NCBI GenBank assembly: GCA_030592205.1
Contig: JAUVKA010000305.1
Location: forward strand, 1-5,269
Reading direction: 5' to 3'
DNA length: 5,269 nucleotides
From: Bacteroidota bacterium
Lineage (GTDB): Bacteria; Bacteroidota; Bacteroidia; Bacteroidales; UBA12481
The translations under genes were made by a program, and so were the position numbers. A model generated the notes under the pieces. That model was not told the DNA's origin, ran no database searches, and worked only from the letters and a program-made list of their open reading frames with translations. This document shows, piece by piece, positions 1 to 5,269 of this stretch; position 1 is the first letter of the stretch; each line of letters begins with the position of its first letter.

Positions 1-1628
1 ATGGAAATGCTAAGGAGTTTGGAGTTTCCGGAGGACTTGGATTGATATCTTCGAATTTGACAATTGAAGGGCCAATCAAAAAAGACCAGGGTTCTTTCAT
101 TCTTTCCGGAAGAAGAACCTATGCTGATCTCTTCCTGAATCTGGCCAAAGACACTACTATTAGAAACACTACCCTGTATTTCTACGATTTAAACATGAAG
201 GCCAATTATAGAATTGGAGAAAAAGATAGGATTTATGTCTCTGGATATTTCGGTCGAGATGTATTGGGTTTCCAGGATATCATGGATATGGACTGGGGTA
301 ATTCAACAGGAACCCTGAGATGGAATCATCTTTTTGGAGATCGCTTATTTTTGAATAGCACCTTAGTATATAGTGATTACGATTTTAAACAGGGAGTCAA
401 CTTCGAAGACTTCTCTATGAGTATATTTTCCGGCATCAAGGATCTTAATGTCAAGGAAGATTTTCAACTTTATTGGAATAGTAGAAACACCATCAAATGG
501 GGAGGGAATATCATCTACCACACTTTTAACCCAGGTCAGGTGGAGAGTAATTTTGATGGATTTGAGGCCCCAATATTGGGCGACAAACACGCTTGGGATG
601 CAGCCGCATACATATCACATGAGAGTAAGATTGGATCCCGACTATCGCTTAATTATGGAATTCGATATTCCCAATTTATCCCGGTCGGACCTGGGAATTA
701 TTACACTTTCAATCCGGACGGAACCTTACTTGATACCATATCTTATGCGAAGGGTGAAACAATTGCCAGTTACGGTGGACTTGAACCCAGGGCATCAATA
801 AGCTTTCTTTTAACCGATATGAGTTCCATAAAAGCATCCTATAATAGGAACAGGCAGTACATTCATCTAATTTCGAACTCAACTGCCGGAACTCCACTCG
901 ATACCTGGATCCCAAGCAGCAATATAGTCAAGCCTGAAATCGCTGATCAGGTTTCACTGGGCTATTTCCGAAATTTTCTCAATAACCAATGGGAAACATC
1001 CATTGAAGGATACTATAAAACATTGCTGAACCAAATTGAATATAAAAATGGAGCTGATCTTTTGATCAACCCTTTAGTTGAATCACAACTGGTTTTTGGA
1101 GAGGGCCGGGCTTATGGTATGGAAGTCTACTTAAAAAAGAAAACCGGTAAACTAACAGGCTGGGTAAGTTATACCTTGTCTCGAACAGAACGAAGCTTTG
1201 ATGATATTGATCAGGGTTCATGGTTTCCGGCAAGACATGATCGGGTTCATGATTTTTCCATTGTCGGAATCTACCAATTTAATCCCAAATGGAGTCTGTC
1301 CGGTTCCTGGATATACTATACCGGCGATGCCGTAACCTTTCCAAGTGGTAAATACTTTATTAACGATGAGATTGTAAGCATGTATTCAGAAAGAAACGGA
1401 TATAGAATGCCAGATTATCATCGCTTGGATTTAGGAGTTAACTACAGCAAGAAACGTAAAGACCGTTTCGAATCAAGCTGGAATTTCAGTCTATACAATG
1501 CATATGCAAGAGAGAATGCCTATTCAATCAGCTTTATCCAGAGTGATGACGACCCAAATGTTACACAAGCCGAACAACTATCTTTATTTCGTATTATTCC
1601 CTCTATCACCTGGAACTTCAAATTTTAA
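1..1628 (+). CDS. TonB-dependent outer-membrane receptor, C-terminal part (5' truncated)
   Basis: This is the C-terminal 541 residues of a TonB-dependent receptor, an outer-membrane beta-barrel that imports a ligand using energy passed on by TonB. The first complete codon is at base 3, and the frame is open from there to the TAA at 1626-1628. The opening residues (GNAKEFGVSGGLGLISSNLTI, read from base 3) look like the strand region just after the plug; the N-terminal signal, any carboxypeptidase-like domain and the plug therefore lie off the left edge. The rest is alternating aromatic/polar beta strands with typical late-barrel motifs: GEGRAYGMEVYLKKKTGKL, then WFPARHDRVHDFS, then YRMPDYHRLDLG. 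The protein ends in WNFKF; a terminal Phe is the usual barrel-assembly signal. Full-length relatives are about 750-850 residues (from memory). The DUF4249 partner begins 11 bases downstream, which suggests co-transcription. The ligand cannot be told from sequence; the pairing is not the SusC/SusD type. Confidence 0.92.
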   Translation, partial: GNAKEFGVSGGLGLISSNLTIEGPIKKDQGSFILSGRRTYADLFLNLAKDTTIRNTTLYFYDLNMKANYRIGEKDRIYVSGYFGRDVLGFQDIMDMDWGNSTGTLRWNHLFGDRLFLNSTLVYSDYDFKQGVNFEDFSMSIFSGIKDLNVKEDFQLYWNSRNTIKWGGNIIYHTFNPGQVESNFDGFEAPILGDKHAWDAAAYISHESKIGSRLSLNYGIRYSQFIPVGPGNYYTFNPDGTLLDTISYAKGETIASYGGLEPRASISFLLTDMSSIKASYNRNRQYIHLISNSTAGTPLDTWIPSSNIVKPEIADQVSLGYFRNFLNNQWETSIEGYYKTLLNQIEYKNGADLLINPLVESQLVFGEGRAYGMEVYLKKKTGKLTGWVSYTLSRTERSFDDIDQGSWFPARHDRVHDFSIVGIYQFNPKWSLSGSWIYYTGDAVTFPSGKYFINDEIVSMYSERNGYRMPDYHRLDLGVNYSKKRKDRFESSWNFSLYNAYARENAYSISFIQSDDDPNVTQAEQLSLFRIIPSITWNFKF

Positions 1629-1639
1629 CATCAGAATTA

Positions 1640-2464
1640 ATGAAATATTCAATTTATATTTTGCTGGCTATTCTCAGTCTTAACTCCTGCACCAAAATCA
1701 TTGATATTGAGCTGAATTCAGCTATGCAAAGACTTGTCATTGAAGCTAAGATTACAGACGAAGGCGGTCCAGCAACTGTAATTATTACTCGCTCAACTGA
1801 TTATTTCTATCCTGATGAGCCAGTCAAAGTTTCCGGTGCCAAAGTTAGTTTGAGAACTGAATCAGGAGAACTGGAAATGCTGCAAGAAACAAGTGAGGGG
1901 AAATATGAATCCTCCCGAATAAGAGGTTCCTGGGGAGAAAAATATTTCCTTAAAGTTGAAGATGGAGAGCAGGTTTATGAAGCAACATCAACCTTGCCAG
2001 TAAAAGTAATAATTGATACCCTCGAGTTTGAACTATTTGACACTTTCACTCCACATGGTTCATCAGGCGGTTATATTCTAAACTGCAAATTCACTGATCC
2101 TCCGGATCAAGGCAACTTCTATACTTTCAATGCTACTAGAATTTCCGAAAATCCAATTGAAAACACTGATCCATTTGCAGGACCATCAATAATTCTGGTG
2201 AATGATCAATATATCAATGGCCTGCAAAGCTCCGTCAATTTAAACAGACACGATTTTTATCAAACTGGGGATACAATCCTGGTAGAACTCACTTCGATTG
2301 ATCAAAATGTATACAATTATCTTGATCAATTAAATGAAATTATCGGAATGGGAGCAATGTTCAGCAGCTCAGCTCCAGCCAATCCAGAAAATAATATCAG
2401 CAATGGCGCAATGGGATATTTTACTGCCGAGGCTGTTGATTCAAGGATCGTTGTAGTGAAGTGA
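1640..2464 (+). CDS. DUF4249-type lipoprotein, partner of the upstream TonB receptor
   Basis: A 274-residue predicted lipoprotein. Residues 1-17 form a short signal peptide ending in the lipobox LNSC, so Cys17 should be the lipidated residue. Just after it come features I recognise from the DUF4249 family: QRLVIEAKITDEGGPATVII (about residues 30-49), a conserved strand pattern around 50-110 (YFYPDEPVKVSGAKVSL), and a C-terminal segment of the type GAMGYFTAEAVDSRIVVVK. DUF4249 proteins are Bacteroidota lipoproteins usually encoded next to a TonB-dependent receptor, as here; their biochemical role is not established. By analogy with SusD they may help capture ligand at the cell surface, but this is inference. 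The ATG at 1640 is preferred because it gives a complete lipoprotein signal and sits 11 bases after the receptor stop. The length is on the short side for the family but both ends look intact. Confidence 0.88.
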   Translation: MKYSIYILLAILSLNSCTKIIDIELNSAMQRLVIEAKITDEGGPATVIITRSTDYFYPDEPVKVSGAKVSLRTESGELEMLQETSEGKYESSRIRGSWGEKYFLKVEDGEQVYEATSTLPVKVIIDTLEFELFDTFTPHGSSGGYILNCKFTDPPDQGNFYTFNATRISENPIENTDPFAGPSIILVNDQYINGLQSSVNLNRHDFYQTGDTILVELTSIDQNVYNYLDQLNEIIGMGAMFSSSAPANPENNISNGAMGYFTAEAVDSRIVVVK

Positions 2465-2511
2465 CATGTAAATCATTGATATAAAATAATACCTGCCAAT
2501 TACCCATCAGC

Positions 2512-2527
2512 CCACTGATCCACTGAT
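2512..2527. repeat. Short tandem repeat, two copies of CCACTGAT
   Basis: Two perfect adjacent copies of the octamer CCACTGAT lie in the spacer between the DUF4249 gene and the membrane-protein gene, followed by a related CTACC and then a pyrimidine-rich run to 2550. No hairpin with a T tract is visible in 2465-2573, so I see no classical terminator here. It may be a remnant of a dispersed intergenic repeat, but only the two copies are visible. Confidence 0.6.
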
Positions 2528-2573
2528 CTACCATTCCCCTATCCTTTTTTAAAAATAATCACGAAATATTTAG

Positions 2574-2588
2574 GTTTGTATTACAAAC
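2574..2588. promoter_or_regulatory. Perfect palindrome, candidate operator
   Basis: GTTTGTA-T-TACAAAC is a perfect inverted repeat with 7-base arms around a single central base. It lies 40 bases upstream of the membrane-protein start codon. Its length and symmetry suit a dimeric winged-helix repressor, and such a regulator is the second gene of the cluster that starts here. Autoregulation is therefore a reasonable inference. The palindrome overlaps a TTTG (2575-2578) that could be the -33 element of a Bacteroidota promoter. Confidence 0.5.
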
Positions 2589-2601
2589 TTGTTTTACTTT
2601 G
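2575..2601 (+). promoter_or_regulatory. Weak candidate Bacteroidota-type promoter
   Basis: A TTTG at 2575-2578 and a TACTTTG at 2595-2601 resemble the Bacteroidota vegetative promoter (TTTG at -33, TAnnTTTG at -7). The second box has one base fewer than consensus and the 16-base spacing is shorter than usual, so the match is imperfect. If real, transcription would begin around 2605-2612, giving a leader of roughly 20 bases before the ATG at 2629, and the palindrome at 2574-2588 would overlap the promoter. Confidence 0.25.
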
Positions 2602-2628
2602 CTAACACAAATATTAAATCTACTCAAA

Positions 2629-3240
2629 ATGGATACTTCAGAAACTCAAACACCAACATTCGATGAAAATGAATCACTAAAAGTAATTAGGGAAATGATC
2701 CAAGTCTCGAGAAAGAGGCTGGAGAACAACGGGATACTCTTTATTATTTGGGGATGGCTGATGTTTGTAATCTATATATCAGATTTTCTTCGTAATAGAT
2801 TAGTTTTAACTTATACAGTTAGGGAAATATTCAGGTATGCTGGTCTTATTTTAATTATTGCTGGGATATTTTACACCGTATATGCCGTCTTTTTCAAGAA
2901 GAAACAAGTCACAACCCAAATTGACAAATCCCTTTTATATGTCTGGCTATCCTGGTTTGCGGCCAGGGTCCTCATAAATCTTATTCTGTTCAATGAATTA
3001 CACGAGGCAGAATTTGCTTTGCAAAATCCAATATTCATGGTATTAACTGCTTTTGCCCTTGTGGTAACTGCAGGAATCCTTCAGTATAAATTGCTATTTG
3101 CCAGCGGAATATTATTTGGAGCGGCAGCTTTCGCTTGTTCATATCTCCCGTTGGAAAGCCAACAGCTCGTTTCAGCAGGCACATGGCTTATTACCTTTGT
3201 AATTCCTGGTCATCTTCTGTATAGTAAAAGAAGAAAATAA
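2629..3240 (+). CDS. Six-helix integral membrane protein of unknown function
   Basis: A 203-residue membrane protein. A polar, charged N-terminal stretch (residues 12-33, with ESLKVIREMIQVSRKRLENN) looks like an amphipathic helix. Six hydrophobic segments follow at about 34-51, 69-89, 102-121, 133-152, 154-173 and 179-198, with a basic tail SKRRK. The ENNGILFIIWGWLMFV pattern at the first helix recalls a group of uncharacterised Bacteroidota membrane proteins, but I know no function for them. No transporter signature or catalytic motif is visible. I chose ATG 2629 over the in-frame TTG at 2599: the TTG overlaps the candidate promoter box and adds ten residues ahead of the MDTSETQ start. No Shine-Dalgarno is seen, which is normal for this phylum. 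The regulator gene starts six bases after the stop, so the two are probably one operon. Confidence 0.85.
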   Translation: MDTSETQTPTFDENESLKVIREMIQVSRKRLENNGILFIIWGWLMFVIYISDFLRNRLVLTYTVREIFRYAGLILIIAGIFYTVYAVFFKKKQVTTQIDKSLLYVWLSWFAARVLINLILFNELHEAEFALQNPIFMVLTAFALVVTAGILQYKLLFASGILFGAAAFACSYLPLESQQLVSAGTWLITFVIPGHLLYSKRRK

Positions 3241-3246
3241 GATATC

Positions 3247-3546
3247 ATGTTTAAAGATCTTGATCCGGTACTACATTCGCAGGTTAGGTTGGCAATAATG
3301 TCTATCCTGATTGGAGTTAAATTAGCTGAATTCAGCTACCTACTGGAGAATATTCAGACAAGCAAAGGGAACCTGAGTTTCCAGTTAAGTAAGCTTAAGG
3401 AAGCTGGCTACATCAAAATTAAAAAATCATTCAGAAATAATTATCCACTAACCACATGCTCAATAACAAAAAGTGGTATTGAAGCATTTAACATTTATAT
3501 AGAATCAATTTCAGGATATTTTAATAAGCATAAGAAAAACAATTAA
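3247..3546 (+). CDS. Winged-helix transcriptional regulator (HTH_34-like)
   Basis: A 99-residue, single-domain DNA-binding protein. LDPVLHSQVRLAIMSIL (residues 5-21) is the first helix typical of small Bacteroidota regulators of the HTH_34 / MarR-ArsR-like group. The helix-turn-helix follows at about 26-53, with a recognition helix around 39-52 (SKGNLSFQLSKLKEAG). The wing lies at about 55-73, with KSFRNNYPLTTCSIT, and a C-terminal helix at 76-92 probably makes the dimer interface. There is no ligand-binding or receiver domain and no metal-binding cysteine pair (only Cys71), so the signal is unknown. The length is normal for the family. It lies between the membrane-protein gene (6-base gap) and the SecD-head-like gene (2-base gap), and probably controls this operon by binding upstream, perhaps at the 2574-2588 palindrome (inference). 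Family assignment is firm; target is not. Confidence 0.9.
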   Translation: MFKDLDPVLHSQVRLAIMSILIGVKLAEFSYLLENIQTSKGNLSFQLSKLKEAGYIKIKKSFRNNYPLTTCSITKSGIEAFNIYIESISGYFNKHKKNN

Positions 3547-3548
3547 AC

Positions 3549-4142
3549 ATGAAAACAATTAAAATCGTAATAATCAGCATTATCAGTTTCACTTTAGTAA
3601 TTCAGCACAGCAGAGCTCAGGAATCAGAACTTCAGTTCGGAATCTATGAAACAGTCCCACTAAATGACCTTAAGCCTTTCTCAGAAAACCTGTCCAAATA
3701 TATTCTTAACCAGAATCTGAAAATGGACTCTCCGATTTTGGGATACATCAGCACCAATGATAAGTCATTTATTGATTCACTGTTTTACGAACCAAACACC
3801 CCGGAAATGAACCTTGTGCTTACCAGGATACAGCCATCAAGTCCGGGTCCATATGGCGTAATCGCTCTCAAAAAAAATCCTATAATAGTGATTTCTGATA
3901 TTCAGAAAACGGTTCTCCACGAAGGATCTGTCGAGATTAGATTTACCTTCAAAGGAGCAAAGAAGTGGGCAAAAATGACAAAGCAGAATGTAGGGAAAAT
4001 GGTCGCTTTCGTGATAAATGGTGAGATCTGGTCATTACCAATTGTTAATGCTCAGATCAAATCGGGTGTTGCAATGATTGCCGGGATTGAAGATGAAGAT
4101 ATTGCAAAAAATTTATCGGAATTAATTAACTCAAATCTATAG
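3549..4142 (+). CDS. Secreted protein with SecD P1-head-like domain
   Basis: A 197-residue exported protein. Residues 1-23 are a signal peptide (basic MKTIK, hydrophobic core, likely cleavage after SRA before Gln24), and no later membrane segment is seen, so it should be periplasmic. The C-terminal half closely resembles the head part of the SecD P1 domain. A strand pair NPIIVISDIQKT (110-121) is followed by VEIRFTFKGAKKWAKMTKQN (128-147), corresponding to the SecD pattern of F..eGAkkf.elT..n. Then come VGKMVAFVINGEIWSLPIV (148-166) and IKSGVAMIAG (170-179), matching GK.lAivLdg.v.SaPvi and the I..G.a.I.G strand, and a final helix. SecD itself is a large membrane protein; here the six-helix region and its ion-path residues are absent. 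Residues 24-100 are unassigned, perhaps equivalent to the P1 base. Start at ATG 3549 is two bases after the regulator stop, implying coupled translation. The function is unknown. Confidence 0.77.
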   Translation: MKTIKIVIISIISFTLVIQHSRAQESELQFGIYETVPLNDLKPFSENLSKYILNQNLKMDSPILGYISTNDKSFIDSLFYEPNTPEMNLVLTRIQPSSPGPYGVIALKKNPIIVISDIQKTVLHEGSVEIRFTFKGAKKWAKMTKQNVGKMVAFVINGEIWSLPIVNAQIKSGVAMIAGIEDEDIAKNLSELINSNL

Positions 4143-4186
4143 GGCATATGCACTATTTTGAACAATCTTTAATTTAAGTTTTCGTA

Positions 4187-4209
4187 TTTTCAGGCCATAA
4201 ACCTGAAAA
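4187..4209. promoter_or_regulatory. 8-bp inverted repeat directly before the GH2 start codon
   Basis: TTTTCAGG (4187-4194) and CCTGAAAA (4202-4209) are perfectly complementary around a 7-base loop, CCATAAA. The structure ends two bases before the ATG at 4212. As RNA it could fold into a small hairpin next to the initiation codon and modulate translation; as DNA it could be an operator. A terminator for the upstream operon is less likely, since no T tract follows the stem. The rest of the 69-base gap shows no convincing promoter: a TTTG at 4157-4160 and a TATTTTC at 4185-4191 are too far apart for a good match. Confidence 0.45.
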
Positions 4210-4211
4210 CT

Positions 4212-5269
4212 ATGAGCTCCTCCTCGTCTTTTTTATATTCAAAACTTCCTGTTTTTCTGATTATCTGCCTTTCTGCCCTACTCATCTCTTGTCAGACTGA
4301 AACAATCGACCTGGCCGGTACGTGGAAATTTCAAATTGATCATGAAGATGTAGGTCAACAAGAGAAATGGTTCTCTTCCCCCCTGTCGGATGAGATCACT
4401 TTACCCGGATCAATGGCCAGTAATGGTTTAGGTGATGATATCACAATGGATACCAAATGGACAGGTGGCATGAGAAACCCAGACTGGACAAGTGATCCAA
4501 ACTATGCTCCCTACCATGATCCACAAAATATAAGGATACCATATTGGCTTCAGCCTGATAAGAAATATTTGGGAGCAGCCTGGTATCAGAAGGAAATTAC
4601 AATCCCTAAATCCTGGAAGGGAAAAACCATCGAACTGTATCTTGAGCGTGTCCATTGGGAGAGCACAGTATGGTTTGATGAAGTAAAAATTGGCAGTCAG
4701 AACAGCCTGGGAACCCCACATGTTTATAAGATTGATCCTGAAGGTAAAACCGGTAAGCATCTTTTAACAATTTGTGTAGATAACCGGACAAAAGATGTAG
4801 ATGTTGGATGGGATTCACATAGTATTTCTGATCATACACAGTCCAATTGGAATGGTATAGTGGGAGAGTTAAAAATCTCTCAAGAATCTCAAATACAATT
4901 AAGTAACATAAGAATTAGCACTGATATTAATTCGAATACGATAACTATTGATGGAGAGATTTTATTTTCAGGGCAGGAAGGCAGGAAAGCAAAAGGCAAA
5001 AGTAAGGCTCAGGGCACAAGGCTCAAGGCTCAAGTAAGTGCTATGGTTAAAGGTTCAGGGATAAAGGAAAAAAGTGAATCCTTAATAATTGATCTTAAGC
5101 CGGGAGAGAATAAGTTTGAGATGAGTATTGAGCTTGGAGAGGAAACTCTGCTGTGGGATGAGTTTGATCCGAATCTTTATGAATTGGAATTGGAGGTGCA
5201 GTCAGGAAAAGAATCAGATCGTATAGTTGAAACTTTTGCATTTCGTAAAGTTGAAGCAGGGCCGGAGGG
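4212..5269 (+). CDS. Glycoside hydrolase family 2 lipoprotein, N-terminal part (3' truncated)
   Basis: The frame is open from ATG 4212 to the right edge, giving 352 complete codons and no stop. Residues 1-27 are a lipoprotein signal (serine-rich start, hydrophobic core, lipobox LISC with Cys27). The GH2 sugar-binding domain follows: LAGTWKFQID from residue 34, the substrate-pocket-type segment around LPGSMASNGLGDD, then AAWYQKEITIPKSW, LYLERVHWESTVWFDEVKIG, and HTQSNWNGIVGELKI at about 208-222. From about 228 begins the second, immunoglobulin-like beta-sandwich domain, with DLKPGENKFEMSIELG and LLWDEFDPNLYELEL. The TIM barrel and catalytic glutamates lie beyond the window. GH2 enzymes include beta-galactosidases, beta-glucuronidases and beta-mannosidases; the specificity cannot be told. 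ATG 4212 is the first ATG after an in-frame TAA at 4170-4172. Residues 254-275 are a basic insert encoded by short repeats. Confidence 0.9.
   Translation, partial: MSSSSSFLYSKLPVFLIICLSALLISCQTETIDLAGTWKFQIDHEDVGQQEKWFSSPLSDEITLPGSMASNGLGDDITMDTKWTGGMRNPDWTSDPNYAPYHDPQNIRIPYWLQPDKKYLGAAWYQKEITIPKSWKGKTIELYLERVHWESTVWFDEVKIGSQNSLGTPHVYKIDPEGKTGKHLLTICVDNRTKDVDVGWDSHSISDHTQSNWNGIVGELKISQESQIQLSNIRISTDINSNTITIDGEILFSGQEGRKAKGKSKAQGTRLKAQVSAMVKGSGIKEKSESLIIDLKPGENKFEMSIELGEETLLWDEFDPNLYELELEVQSGKESDRIVETFAFRKVEAGPE
4972..5035 (+). repeat. Short tandem-repeat tract within the GH2 gene
   Basis: A purine-rich tract made of short tandem units: GGCAGGAA twice (4972-4987), GCAAAAG twice (4989-5002), then four heptamers at 5004-5031 (AAGGCTC, AGGGCAC, AAGGCTC, AAGGCTC) and a partial AAGT. 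It encodes the basic, low-complexity peptide at residues 254-275, where KAQ recurs with a seven-residue period (265-267 and 272-274). The flanking codons read as normal beta-sandwich sequence. It looks like an in-frame repeat insertion in a loop, but I cannot exclude an ordinary variable linker. Confidence 0.7.

Noticed and set aside
1..45. A 14-codon ORF starting with ATG at base 1
   Set aside because: It lies in a different frame from the receptor, whose frame clearly continues across it, and is too short to support.
363..915. ORFs in other frames within the receptor gene (448-801 +, 363-590 -, 709-915 -)
   Set aside because: All lie inside the well-supported receptor frame and their translations show no recognisable domain.
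42..1628. TonB receptor starting at TTG 42
   Set aside because: The frame is open back to base 3 and the upstream residues are typical receptor sequence, so the gene simply enters from the left edge.
1498..1683. A 61-codon + strand ORF bridging the receptor end and the DUF4249 start
   Set aside because: It overlaps both real genes in another frame, and its translation has no coherent signal or domain.
2599..2628. TTG start for the membrane protein, adding ten residues
   Set aside because: It overlaps the candidate promoter box and would put a second hydrophobic stretch before a well-formed MDTSETQ start; ATG 2629 fits better.
4187..4209. Inverted repeat as a rho-independent terminator for the trio
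   Set aside because: The stem is only half G/C and is followed by CTATG rather than a T tract, and the next gene starts at once.
4428..4839. Two overlapping minus-strand ORFs
   Set aside because: They are antisense shadows of the GH2 sugar-binding domain, whose + strand reading has clear family motifs.

Overview
The window looks like a piece of a Bacteroidota chromosome. It carries a 5'-truncated TonB-dependent outer-membrane receptor paired with a DUF4249-type lipoprotein, a small HTH_34-like winged-helix regulator, and a glycoside hydrolase family 2 lipoprotein. The DNA is AT-rich and the starts lack clear Shine-Dalgarno sequences, which also fits this phylum. All genes lie on the + strand. 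I cannot name the genus.

Layout. Bases 1-1628 are the 3' part of a TonB-dependent receptor gene; its reading frame is already open at the left edge. After 11 bases comes a 274-residue lipoprotein of the DUF4249 type (1640-2464), very likely its co-transcribed partner. A 164-base gap (2465-2628) holds a short tandem repeat and a perfect 15-base palindrome.

The gap leads into a tight three-gene cluster: a six-helix inner-membrane protein (2629-3240), a 99-residue winged-helix regulator (3247-3546, gap 6) and a secreted 197-residue protein (3549-4142, gap 2). The C-terminal half of the secreted protein resembles the P1 head subdomain of the protein-export factor SecD, but without any SecD membrane part. 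This membrane protein / regulator / periplasmic SecD-head-like trio, with a palindrome at its front, is the part of the window most likely to be an undescribed system.

From 4212 to the right edge runs the 5' part of a GH2 lipoprotein gene (352 complete codons). It contains the sugar-binding domain and the start of the beta-sandwich domain, but the catalytic barrel lies beyond the window. An 8-bp inverted repeat ends two bases before its start codon. A heptamer-based tandem repeat inside the gene encodes a basic, low-complexity insert.

The flanking genes suggest outer-membrane nutrient uptake and glycan breakdown, but the receptor pair and the GH2 gene are separated by the regulatory trio, and nothing in the sequence links them functionally.
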